From Eupeodes corollae (taxonomy: Eukaryota > Arthropoda > Insecta > Diptera > Syrphidae): a DNA stretch of 64,000 bases. The first letter of the stretch is position 1. Each line of letters opens with the position of its first letter. Where the stretch lies: assembly GCF_945859685.1 (NCBI RefSeq), contig NC_079148.1:127305621-127369620 (forward strand), in the 5' to 3' direction. Position numbers and translations under genes: made by a program. The notes beneath the pieces were generated by a model. It was not told the DNA's origin. It was given only the letters and a program-made list of their open reading frames with translations, and ran no database searches. Positions 44,755 to 55,599 of the stretch are shown here, in pieces.

Positions 44755-44980
44755 TTTTAATAGTTCATCTTCTTCGTGACACTTGTGTCAGTCTAATTGT
44801 CAAAGTTTGACATATTAATGTTTACCAATTTGAACTAAGGTTATTTCTAAAATATTCAAAGCCATCAGAAATCGTACATAAGGATAAAATTGACAGATAC
44901 AAAAAAAATCGTGAAAATCTGCATTTTGGCAGATTTAATCAAAAATAAATTGATTTATACTTAACCAATTAAAAACCCAA

Positions 44981-46878
44981 CTGTATGCAGGACGAGAGCT
45001 GCTCATGAGCTCTATGAGCAGAAAAGGCGAGAGGAACGCCGACTTCTTAGAAGGAAAAAGAGAGGGCATGAGAAGCGTGCCGTCGAAGATGTTGAGAAGT
45101 TTAAAAGCAGGAATGAAGTTCGAAAGTTTTATGAACAGGTGAAACGAAATTCACAGGTGCATAAACCTAGAAGCGAAGGCTGTAAAGACGAAAGTGGAAA
45201 CATCATAGTGGAACCGCAGTCAATGCTGAGGATATAGAAGGACCACTTCTGCAGACTATATAACGGCGACGAAGAACTGAATTCCGCTGTCAGGCAGGAT
45301 GATCCATTCATATAGACGACGAAAGCCAACAATCCCGTCCTCCCGGCTTAGACGAAGTAAAGATTGCCATATCTAAGTTAATGTCTAATAAAGCCGCTGG
45401 AGCTTGAATGCCGAGCTCTTTAAAGCAGCTGGAGATAAGTTGGTTAGGAGCATGCACCAACTTATCTGTAAGATATGGTCGGAAAAAAGCATGCCCGATG
45501 AATGTAACCTCAGTATTGTTTACCCGATCCTGAAAAAAGGAGACCCTCTGAACTGCACCAACTATACAGGAATCAGTCTACTTAACATCGCCTATAAAAT
45601 CTTCTCTGCCGTAATTAGTGAACGTCTAAAGCCCATCGTCAACAAATTGATAGGTCCTTATCAGTGTGGTTTTAGACCAGGAAAGTCCACAGTTGATCAA
45701 ATATTCACATTGCGGCAGATCGTGGAAAAAACCCAAAAACACCAAATCGACACCCACCATCTTTTATTTATTTATTTATTTATTTCATTGATTTCAAGGC
45801 CGCATATGACAGCATCTACAGGGACGAGTTGTATAGAGCCATGTCTAGTTTTGGAATCCCTGCCAAACTCGTCCGTTTGTGCGGGGTGACCATGGAGAAT
45901 TCACGCTGCTCCATAAAGCTTGGAAACAACTTAACAGAACCTTTCGATGTCAAAAAAGGTTTAAGACAAGGTGATGCGCTGTCATGTGATTTTTTTAACA
46001 TCGTGCTTGCAAGAATAGGGCAGAGCTCACACGTCAACACTAGAGGCACTATCTTTCAAAAGTCTGTCCAATTACTGACATATGCTGATGACATTGACAT
46101 AATCGGAAGAATTCAGCGTGATGTCAATGGGGCTTTTGTGAGTATTGAGGCAGAGTCGGCAAAAATGGGTTTTAACGGTTTATGAGGGCAAAACAAAGTA
46201 CATGCTGTCGTCTAGAAAGGACATACAACACCGACGTCTTGGTCAAAATGTTACAATCGACAGACGTAACCTTGAGGTAGTCAAGGACTTCGTCTACCTA
46301 GGCTCCGCTGTAAACGCAGAAAGCTGAGATCAAACGCAGAATAACTCTTGCTAACCGCTGTTTCTTTGGACTAAGAAAGCAATTGAGTAGTAAAATCCTC
46401 TAAAAGGACCAAAGTGTTGCTATATAAGACCCTTATCATCCCCGTCCTGCTATACGGTGCAGAAGCATGAACTATGACAAAAGCGGATGAAAGCACCTTG
46501 GGTCGATTCGAGAGAAGAGTTCTTCGTGTGATCTACGGTCCCGTATGCATCGAAGAGGAGTAGAGGAAAAGATGGAACGACGAGCTTTACGGGCTGTACA
46601 GCGACGTAGACTTAGCCAGAAGGGTAAAAGTCCAACGACTAAGATGGCCGGGTCACGTAGAGCGCATGAAAACCAATGCTCCGGCCCGGAAAATCTTCGA
46701 ATCCGCACCCACAGTACAGCGCAGTAGAGGAAGACCGCTGATCAGGTGGCGCACAAGTGGAAGGTGACATCACTAGAGACTAGAGACATCTAGCTAGGGA
46801 CCGAGCTAGATGGAGAAGTTTGTTGGGTGATGCCCTAGTTCACCGGACTGTAGCGCCACCTTAAGTAAGTTAGTAAGT
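44981..46878 (+). mobile_element. RTE-clade LINE, copy C, 5'-truncated
   Basis: Plus-strand copy of the RTE family of copies A and B, starting within the linker upstream of the RT. It ends in the 3' tail TTAAGTAAGTTAGTAAGT (to 46878). It is flanked by a 14-bp target duplication with one mismatch (AATTAAAAACCCAA at 44967-44980, AATTAAAAACTCAA at 46879-46892). 5' truncation with a target duplication is the usual outcome of target-primed reverse transcription. Confidence 0.92.
45000..46760 (+). pseudogene. RTE reverse transcriptase, copy C, frameshifted
   Basis: Linker remnants (45000-45240) are followed by RT blocks: LNAELFKAAGDKLVR-like (45404), YKIFSAVISERLKPIVN, GPYQCGFRPGKSTVDQIFTL and a FIDFK-type block. 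The FIDFK block is disrupted by an expansion of (TTTA)n at about 45765-45784. LRQGDALSCDFFN and TYADDIDIIGR (catalytic YADD, about 46080-46092) follow. The C-terminal part (QHRRLGQNVTIDRR, FVYLGSAV, then GHVERMKTNAPARK in another frame) reaches about 46760. There are many frame breaks. Confidence 0.85.
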
Positions 46879-46892
46879 AATTAAAAACTCAA

Positions 46893-48389
46893 AGCTCTGT
46901 TTTTTTCGATCCTTTATCTTTCGAATCTTGTTCTCTTTCACATGAGGAACAAACATTTCGAAAATAATATTTGCTAACCTTGCTAATTTCGTTTACTCCT
47001 GGAAGTTTATTTGATTTATTAGAAAATTTCCCAGAAGATTCATTTACATGGTTTTAAGATAATCATTTTTCATTGAAATGAATTTTAATTTAATTAAAAA
47101 ATAATCATTAAAAATAAAACTGTCATTTGTTATCATAAACCGTTTAAAAAAGTCGTTCCACATAAAATATAATGCATACGAAAAGGCTTAAAACAGTCAT
47201 TAAGTGATTGATTTGTTATTTCCAGTATGAAAAACAAACTAATTCATCTTATGAATTATAAATGAACCTCCAGTAGTTTCAAAACTAATAACTGCAAGGT
47301 TTTGCATAAGTTATTTTAACACGAGCTTCCAGCTTGAACCACCCAAGTAAGTTCTTGATGATTACCTGCAATAAGAGTATGATGAAATCGAAAAGAATAC
47401 TTAAAGGCTTTTTTAATGGCTTGATCCAAAAGGGATATACAAAATTTTGTTTCTTTAGCTTTTTCTATAAAATAGTAGATATTGCAAAAAAAAAAAAGAC
47501 AACAGCTTCCTCTAAAGTTTTTCTTTTTTTCCAAATCGATTTGCATTCTTGTAATAATTAGTACACAAGGTCTTTAATTGCATAATAAACCTTTAAATAA
47601 GTTAGGAATTAACAATTTCCTTAACTTCCTTTCTTCTTAAACTAATGCAAAATTTATGGCGCTCCTGACGTGCGTGGTGCCTTTAAGCGTTCAATGGTTG
47701 CATTGTACATATTGCTAGTTGAATTAAATGGCTTAGAGGCTTAAAATAAGTTCTATAATTAATTAACGATTATTCAATATATCATTAAACGGTAGCATGT
47801 TGTGATGGAAAGAGACTTATTCCATACTAAAGTTTTATAAATGAACACGTATAATGTAATTAATTGACAGTAATTACATTTTATATCTGATTGGCTTTTT
47901 TCCTATTTGTCAATCTACTTTTCTTTGATATTAATAAGTAGTTGATTACGTTGGAAAGAAATCAAACCGCAAACTAGACAATAATTGGTGTAGTACATTT
48001 AGCTAAAAGCGTATTTTAACACTTGGTTAAGTGTTTAACAAAATAATAATTATATGTCGTTGAATGCCGTCGAGATCTTGAATCTAAAGTGATTCCCTGA
48101 ATTGAAACAAAAAATACTAAATTCATACATTTTCTTATTAATTATATTGATTTTACTTGAAAACCTTCTAAAAACTACCAATTATTAAGCACCTATTTAA
48201 CTTTTCATTCATAATCAAATTGATCTTTTCCAATGGGTTTTAATGGCTTTTTTTCAAATGCGACTCCAAAATAACTATAACGTCAGGTTTTTGAGGTGTA
48301 ACTTATTTCAAAATATAATTCAAAAAATCACAAATACTTTTTAAGGTTATCTGAATGCATGAAATCCAAGTCACGATGGTTTTCCAAAT
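46893..48389. other. AT-rich DNA without recognisable features
   Basis: No gene, RNA or transposon signature that I recognise. Short ORFs near 47316-47561 are T/A-rich and overlap on opposite strands. Confidence 0.45.
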
Positions 48390-48680
48390 CTAGGTTAGGT
48401 TAGGTTATAGTGGCTGCCCAAGATGGAAACGGACACACTTAGGCCAGTTTAATGGCCCATTGTGATACCACATGAATCTTGAGGCTTCCTCCTAAGCTCA
48501 ATGGAACCAGTTTGAGTTCCTTACGAATCGTGAGAGGCTGATACAACTGATATGATTTAGATCGTTTCTATCGTTAAAGAAGAATTCTGCTAGGTAATTC
48601 TTGCGTTTTCGAGCCAGAACAGGGCATGCACAGAGAAGATGAAGAACTGTTTCTTCTAAATGGCTAAAAAAAAAGTGTCG
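48390..48680 (-). mobile_element. 3' end of a different LINE (R1/I-like) with a TTAGG-like tail
   Basis: On the reverse strand the sequence codes for HLLCACPVLARKRKNYL, the CCHC-like C-terminal block of RNase H-bearing insect LINEs. A 3' untranslated region (GGTATCACAATGG) follows, then a tail of about three AACCT units (48391-48407; TAGGT units on the plus strand). It is separated from the neighbouring element at 48690 by a T/A homopolymer. Clade assignment is from motif style only. Confidence 0.55.
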
Positions 48681-48689
48681 TTGGCGAGG

Positions 48690-50965
48690 TTCATCTCGGG
48701 TTGTTCAGTCCCGGTTGTCCTGATGGAGGTGGGTTGGGTGTGGCGGTGTTCTGCCGCGGTAGTATGCTGACTCCAGGCCAGCGTAGAAGGAGACGTCGTC
48801 GTCAGTGGGGAGTTTGTACAAGATATCCATACCACAAAGGTATCTCGGGTCCGTGTGTCGTTCCTGATTGGCCATCCTTCTCATTAATTGGTTAGGGTGG
48901 CTGGCGACTTTGGTGATTATCTTCCTTGCTGCCTGTGCAAGGAATTGGTCAAGTGGCTTGATTTCAGCTTCTTCGTAGACTCTACGATTACTATAGTACA
49001 TATCCTTAGTATCTTCCTTTCGAAGACTTTCAGTCTTTCCATTGCAGTTTTTGATATGGTCAACCATATCGGAAAACCGTAGGTGATAACCGGTCTTAGC
49101 AGTTGTTTGTATATCAACATTTTCGTTGGTTTACTTAATCCAGTTTTCTTCTTCAAGAGAGGATGAACTCGATGGAGTGCGATTTGTTATCACAGCCTTA
49201 GAGTGAGGGTTGAAGCGCAGAAGCTCATTGAAGTGTATTCCCAGGTATTTGGCGTTCTTCTTGGCTTTAATCCTTGATCCATCCGGGAACGTCAGAACAA
49301 GGTTTCGGGCCACTGCCGCCGATTTACAGCGGCTGTTGTTGGTGACAGGTCTCCGGAAGCATACCAGTTCCGATGTGGAGGTATTTATCCTTATTCCCCA
49401 CTTCTGGTAGTACTCCTAAAGTCTGCTTATGTGTGCTTCTACTCTTCGGGCTGCGATCGTAGGAAACATGGAAAACTAATAGGTGAGTGAGTCATCCGCA
49501 AACAGCAGGTTCTCACAATCCGTTGGCACTGGCTGGTCAGATGTCATCAGGCTGTAGAGGAACGGTCCAAGTTTCGATCCTTGGGCGATTAGAGCCTTTA
49601 CGTCTCTATTCGTTGACTTGCAGCTATCTATTTCTACGAAGAAGTTTCTGAAAGAAAGAAAAGAAAACAATATTAAAAATTCGGAGCTTATCCATACGCT
49701 GTCGAAAGCTTTCTCGACATCCAGAAAGCATCAAACTCTGGCTCGGTGGCTATTGGGAGCAGCGGTGACGTCAGACTGAAACTTTAGAAGTGGATAGATC
49801 GTTGAGTGAGCCTGTCGGAATCCAAACTGCATGTCGGGGATGATGCTATGCTCGTTGCAGAATTTCTTTAGTCTTCTTAAAATGACTTCTTCCAGAATCT
49901 TGCTGATGTTGTTGAGGAGTGAGACAGGCGTGTAGTTGGAGATCATATTGGTACTGCCTTTCTTCGGAATTGCCACTACTTTGGCTGCCTTCCACTTTTT
50001 TGGAAAGTAGCCGTTGTTGATGCAGTTATTTTTGATAATAGTCAAGATAATCAAAAAAACTTGAGGAAGTCTTTTCAGGATATAGTTGGAAATCCCGTCC
50101 ATTCCAGTTGACTTCTTCGGCTTCAAGTTGTTAATGATCTCAGCCATCTCCTCAAGATTGCAGAATATATGGGTATTAGCTGGTTCATCGGCTTGGCAGT
50201 TGTCGTCAAATTGAACTTCAATGTTTGGCTGTTGAATCAACTGGATGGAGATTTCTACTTCGTTGAGGAAGGCTTGGTCCGTTGATGGTTTTGGAATGAA
50301 ACTTTGTTCAAAGTGTTCGGAAAAAGCTTCCACTTTGTCATTCGTTGAAGCTAGCTCCATGTTGTTGGTCATCATGACTTCCGGCAGTGGTTTTCTCCTA
50401 CCGATGAGGCGGTTTATTTCCTTGAAGGCGTTTGGTCCCGGTTTTATCTCCCTCAATCTCTTTTTGAAGGAGATGTCATTGTGGTGTCGGATGGAGTTTC
50501 GGAACATGATGTTCAAACATTCCAGTTTGCTCTTGACAGTCCGGTATTCAGGGTTCACCATGTTGAGTTCCCTCTGATGGATCCTCTGGAGGCGCTTTCT
50601 CAGCCTTTGTCGTTGGGAATATAGGTTTTGAACATATTCCGGGAGGTGTTGGTATCTGTGTTTCGTTGTCCTGTGGATTTTTTGGGCATCAATTGCAATT
50701 GTAATATTTGATTCCATTTACTCGACAGCCTCATGAATGTCGTTGTCCTGGAGGTTTCGGTTTGCTGGTGGAAGAACCAGGTTTCCTTCGATGTCAAACT
50801 GCAATCTTTCGAAATTAAGTCTCTTGTAGTTCTGCAATTCCACGAATTTTAAAACTTGCGTGCGCACTACGATTTCTCGGATGTGGAAGTAATCAAAATA
50901 GTTTGCCCTGCTTCTACGACACTCGTTGATTTTTGTTGACTGGGCTGATGTCATTGCCATGGGAG
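48690..50965 (-). mobile_element. 5'-truncated Jockey-type LINE, reverse strand
   Basis: The reverse strand reads from the linker after the endonuclease (about 50960) through the reverse transcriptase to the C-terminus (about 48705), in several frames. The endonuclease itself is missing. The 5' boundary abuts the Myb-gene relic at 50975, into which it may have inserted. Confidence 0.75.
48705..50960 (-). pseudogene. Jockey-type reverse transcriptase, frameshifted
   Basis: 50960-50718 is the pre-RT linker, ended by an in-frame TAA. 50717-49731 is a long open stretch with RT blocks KPKKSTGMDGISNYILKR, AAKVVAIPKKGS, NYTPVSLLNNISKILEE and MQFGFRQAHST. Frame 49670-49476 gives GSKLGPFLYSL and the catalytic FADDS box. 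49313-49131 gives NAKYLGIHF, 49156-48917 gives LLRPVITYGFPIW, and 49067-48705 the C-terminus. Between 49730 and 49670 the central RT block (SKAFD region) is broken. Inactive. Confidence 0.78.
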
Positions 50966-50974
50966 CATCATAAC

Positions 50975-51608
50975 TTCAATGTCTGCATCATTTGAGAGGG
51001 GTTGTTTCACTGTTTCAGTTGAATTTGTTCCAAACGTATTACCCATTGGATTTACAGGCTGCTGTAAACTTAAAAAATTGGCAACTGCCTCTTCCAAAGG
51101 GGACAAAAACAACTGCCGAAAAGGTCCTCCGCCTGTTGTGACTACATCCTTTTTATTGGTCCGATTTTTCAGTTTTAATTTTTAGTGCAGCCAAACCTTT
51201 TAATTTAATTTTCTAAAACCGTTTGGTAATATTTTTCGTTACGTAACTTATGCCACTCTTTACCTTCAAGGGCAAACAGCAAACAAATCCCAATATTGGC
51301 AATGTCGGGGTTTACCTCCATTAGCTCCGCCAACTTTGAGAACTGGGCGTTGGCAGCCAAACCTTTTAATTTAATTTTCTAAAACCGTTTGGTAATATTT
51401 TTCGTTACGTAACTTATGCCACTCTTTACCTTCAAGGGCAAACAGCAAACAAATCCCAATATTGGCAATGTCGGGGTTTACCTCCATTAGCTCCGCCAAC
51501 TTTGAGAACTGGGCGTTGTTGGTTCTTTTAATGCTTTACCAATAAAAGTTGTAACTATAATTTATTTAATAATTTAATTTGTTATTACTTTTGTCGCTTT
51601 TCACTCAT
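50975..51608 (-). pseudogene. Zeste-like Myb/SANT gene relic with tandem exon duplication
   Basis: On the reverse strand a 20-nt exon (51608-51589, MSEKRQ plus a split codon) and a 64-bp intron (51588-51525) precede an exon starting TNNAQFSKLAELMEVNPDIA. This is the first helix of a Myb_DNA-bind_5 domain. A 166-bp piece of this exon is tandemly repeated (51353-51518 and 51187-51352), which destroys the frame. The 3' part (about 51180-50975) reads TTGGGPFRQLFLSPLEEAV, the linker typical of such proteins, and ends DADIEVMMLPWQ*. Confidence 0.72.
51187..51518. repeat. Two tandem 166-bp copies
   Basis: 51187-51352 and 51353-51518 are practically identical by eye. The unit spans the start of the Myb exon and part of what follows. 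Confidence 0.92.
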
Positions 51609-51872
51609 TTTTTTTATGTCGCAACAAAAAATCTAGACAACTACTTCGAATAAAAAAAAAACTGCGATTTTTTCAAAGTCACCAAGAATTACAGTTCGAC
51701 CGATTATGACAGATAAAGGCGAGCATTCACCAATTGTAATAGAACAACATTTCAATTCGCCAAATTTTTGAAGTTTAAGGCGAACGTGAACTTGGCGAAT
51801 CGCAAACAATAATGCGAAATAGTCACATTCGCTTATTTTTTAGGCGACTCGCAAGTGATAATACGGCCCTAA

Positions 51873-53094
51873 GTCAACTATATCCTTTAAAAAACTTTTG
51901 TTTTGTTTATGGAAATATACTTAACTTTCCAAACCACGAAATAAGTTAGTTCCAGATTTCATAATGGTTCTGTGAACTTTACCAGAGCAGAAACCTAACA
52001 TTTTGCAACAAGTTGCAAGAAAATTTGCAATTGAATTATTTTTGATTGATAACCAGAAATTAAAAACTATAAGTTTTAAAGAAACCGGCCCAATGATAAA
52101 ACTCATCTTATGTTAGGACTAATCCTGGTTACACAGTTATAAATAAACTTAACCTTTAAACTTGATGGTAGGTGTCAGATACCCTCCAGACGTCTTTTGA
52201 TCATATAATAGCAAATGTCATTCCGCGTAAATTGTACAACTAAACACAAAACACATTCGATACTTTGTGCAATTAAACAGGGAAATTAAAGATGCCCATA
52301 TTTATTTATAATTGGAAAACAAAATGATGGCAGTCGTCATAATATCCATAGCTTTTAAATTGTACCTATACAATAATTGCAATCACATGAAGGTACGAGT
52401 ATTATGGTGTTACTATAATTTAAAATGAATTTATCTCTTATTGGGAATACAATAATTTCATAGTATGTACGTAGCTTAAAATTATATGTAGATTTTTCTA
52501 AATTAGATCATCTCAAGATATGTCACTGCAATTAAAAAAGCCATCTTATAGTTATATTCAAATAAATGTACCAACCTATCAATCTAGTTTGGGGCCGATA
52601 AGTGCGCCACAATATTTATTGTGTGATTAAGTTGAAATTTATAGCATGATAAAATAGTTAATTATCTTTCAACTTGTTATTAGTTTGCTAGAAAATTAAT
52701 TATATTAAATTAAAATTTAATTGTTGTATGAACAAATAAATGTTTACTTTTCAACAATGTAAGGAATGTTGTGTTTATAAAACGTCCAAGAATTGATAGA
52801 AGATGTTAACATTTGATAACCCGCGGGAATTTTTTGACTGTCAAATAGAATTTGAAAGTGTTGGGGTTTTCCATGGGTAAATTAAATCACTTTATTTTTG
52901 ATCTAGTAATCATTTTTGTTGAGAGATTTTTCCCTTCTCACACCAGCATGTTGTAAAATATGTTCACAAATATCGCAAAAGTTGATACATCAAACTTTTC
53001 TCTACTTCTAAAGTGCTTAAAACGATAACAAATTTGGATGAACATTTGACAGCTACACTGACACTATTTCGAGCTACAAGAAAAAATACCGACA
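51873..53094. other. AT-rich DNA without recognisable features
   Basis: No coding or transposon signal beyond generic AT-rich sequence. Confidence 0.45.
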
Positions 53095-53606
53095 CAATGG
53101 GTGCATTCACAAAGCTAGTGACTACGTAGTCAAAATTCAACTAGCATTGTGAATGCAAAATTGCACTACAAAGCTAGTCAATCCGGAACTGTCATATTAA
53201 TGACAAATACAAATATATATAAAATAAGAATCATTTGTGTTTTCAGAACTTTAAATAGTTTTTTTTTCTTTTTAAATTCAATAAAACCAAATAGAAGATA
53301 TAATATGATTGATTTATATTTGTATTTAAATACCGAAAGATTCATTTATTTTTCATTTCTTGTGTCCTTACCGAGCAGCTGATTGTGAAACCTCAAAACC
53401 ATTGTGCACTAACTTTGTAGCCGAAATCGTCGCAGGAGAAATTTCAACTACTTTTGTAGATAGATTTAGCTAACCAGAATCCTTTGACTACGTAGCCATT
53501 AGTTTTGTGAATGCGACCACCAGCTTTGTGAATGCGACCACTAGCTTTGTGAATGCGACCACTAGCGTTGTGAATGCGACCACTAGCTTTGTGAATGCGA
53601 CCAATG
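53095..53606. mobile_element. MITE family X, copy 2, with expanded terminal repeat
   Basis: Closely matches copy 1 (44314-44754) from CAATGGGTGCATTCACAAAG through the T-rich interior to the right inverted repeat. The outer part of the right repeat is then tandemly multiplied (53500-53605), making this copy about 70-80 bp longer. Confidence 0.82.
53500..53605. repeat. 21-bp tandem array made from a MITE terminal repeat
   Basis: Five near-identical units of ACCACTAGCTTTGTGAATGCG, counting the original terminal unit. Because 21 is a multiple of three, the reverse strand shows a fake ORF with a GRIHKAS heptad; it is not a gene. Confidence 0.88.
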
Positions 53607-53794
53607 CTAAAGAAAATAATTTTTAATTGTGTTCCATTGGTTGCGAATAAAATCATTTTTTTAAAAAAGGTTACATATTGAGCAGCCGCCATCATTTGAC
53701 ATTTGAAAAGTAAAAACTACGCCTTTACTAAAAATGGAATGATATATGATTTGACAACTCATTTCAATTGGTCGGGTTCAGACAATGGGCAGGT

Positions 53795-54440
53795 TCAGAC
53801 GACATAAGAGACTTAATTTTAATGGAAAATTGACTGGAAAGTTAGTAAAGAAAAATCTTCCTAACTATTAAGTCAACAATACCTATGTATGTATATCAAA
53901 ATGACAGTTGATCATTAGACTTGACTTGATAAGTAGACTTGACTTGATAGTTAGGAAGATTTTTCTTGACTAATTTTCCAGCCAACTTACCATCAAGGAC
54001 TTCATTTGCAGTCAACTTCATTTGCAGTCAACTTCATTCTTTGAACGTAAATTTTGACCAAAGCAACTAGTTAGTTTTTCAAGTGTCATTAATTTGAATT
54101 CAGACTTTTATGTTAGAAACCTCTACTTAAGATCATAGTACAAAAAGTACCAACAAAATTATTGTCTACAAAGTACTCCTCAAGCAAGCTACAAGTCCAT
54201 CACTATTTGTATTTTGTATTGCAAAGAAATATAAGTTATTTCTTTTCCTAATTGACAAGGAACCCTTTTACAGAAAGCATTAAATAAAGTTGTGCAGAAA
54301 ATAAATAAATCACAGAGTAATAAAGTTCAGCTTTCAGTTGAATGAAAAAACATGACCAATTGTCATTTTGACATAAGTTGACTTGACTTGATAGTTAGGG
54401 AGATTTGTCTTGACTAACTTTCCAGTCAACTTTCCAATAA
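53795..54440. repeat. Foldback-like repeat with inverted arms
   Basis: The left arm (about 53824-53876, GGAAAATTGACTGGAAAGTT...) and right arm (about 53938-53995) are inverted copies of about 53 bp sharing AAGAAAAATCTTCCTAACTAT. A further copy of the right arm lies at about 54365-54435. Tandem GACTTGACTTGATA units occur between them. Pieces of the same repeat flank the Harbinger at 37877-38867. Confidence 0.65.
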
Positions 54441-55599
54441 ATATGCCTAAATTGGAATCAATTTTGTTTGCATCTGGCCAATCAAATGCTAGAAACTTGC
54501 CTTACTTGCAAGTCCCAAGGTTACAATTGTTCCGTAATATTGTTCAGTAATGTCGTTAAGATGGTTGAAGTCCTTGAGACATCTTAACAGTTGTATTTTA
54601 TTTCTTTGAGAGTAAATTAATAAATTTCAGTTTCTACAAACTATTCTAACCAATTATGAATTAAAAAAAGTAGAATGGATTTTATGTGTATATTTCTATA
54701 AATCCTCATTTTCAAAAATGTTCTTCTTTAACAAAGATATAACCTACAGTATAAAAGAATTCACCTACTCCCTTGATTACAACTTTGTTATGCACGTCAT
54801 ATTAAATGCTTATCATATGAATAACTCAATTTAATAAAATTAAATAAATGCAACAGTAATTACAACTTCATTTCTATGGCTTTATAATATAACAATTAAA
54901 TAATATCAAAACAAAATAAAAACCCAGAAGCATAACATTTCACCATAGTTTATAATTTTTCACTTTTAATATTTGCAATTAAGCTGTTTTTTTTTGTGTT
55001 TAATTTTTATTATTATTGTTGAATATGTTAAGAAAAAAAAATGTTAGGGCTTCAGCCACAGTGGCGTGAATAGCTGTCTAGAGGGTGTCGTATCACGTAA
55101 GGCATCATTCTTTGAAATTTTAATCGGTCCAACGTCTCATGCGATATATTATTAGACATTCTAAGTACATATGAACGAGTATATACGTTTTAACTTTGAT
55201 TGTTTTCATTTATTTACAACAATCTAGCATTTTAATGAATAAAATATTGTAAAAGTTATTAAAGCTTAAGCAAAACAACTGAATATTCAAACATCTAACA
55301 AAAATTATATACTACGAACGAAATTAACAATGAGATTCTTAAGATAAAATAGTTTTATCTTATGAGCGTATAACCTTCATGACATGATTAAAATTGTATC
55401 CAGAGAAGAAGGAGGGTGCAAAGGTAGCCATTAAGATGTAAATTTAAATTGATGTATAAGCATCTAAGAAATATTTAATAAGTTAAACGTTTAATATGAT
55501 TTCGAAAGCCTTAGAAGAGAAATACCTACAATATAAAACGTCATATAAGACTTTATATCATGAACAATGTAATTAATTTCATTTGGTTTTATTTTGCAG
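54441..55599. other. AT-rich DNA upstream of anchor exon; presumed intron
   Basis: Nothing recognisable until the TTTTATTTTGCAG splice acceptor that ends at 55599. A coding exon with the N-terminus of the GPR155-like protein was looked for here and not found. Confidence 0.5.

Larger units (their letters stand above)
50966..51869 (-). mobile_element. Harbinger-type element relic with a Myb gene
   Basis: The right end, read inward, is GGGCCGTATTATCACTTGCG, flanked by TAA at 51870-51872. It resembles the Harbinger fragment at 16715 and the element at 37877. Subterminal GGCGAA/TTCGCC motifs are frequent. It contains a reverse-strand zeste-like Myb gene with an internal 166-bp duplication. The left part appears cut by the LINE at 50965. 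Confidence 0.7.

Noticed and set aside
51187..51518. Tandem 166-bp units taken as promoter monomers of the LINE at 48690-50965
   Set aside because: The unit codes for the first helix of a zeste-like Myb domain and belongs to the Harbinger relic, not to the LINE 5' end.
53444..53695. Reverse-strand ORF with a repeated GRIHKAS motif
   Set aside because: It is the translation of the 21-bp tandem array at a MITE end; the MITE boundaries explain it fully.
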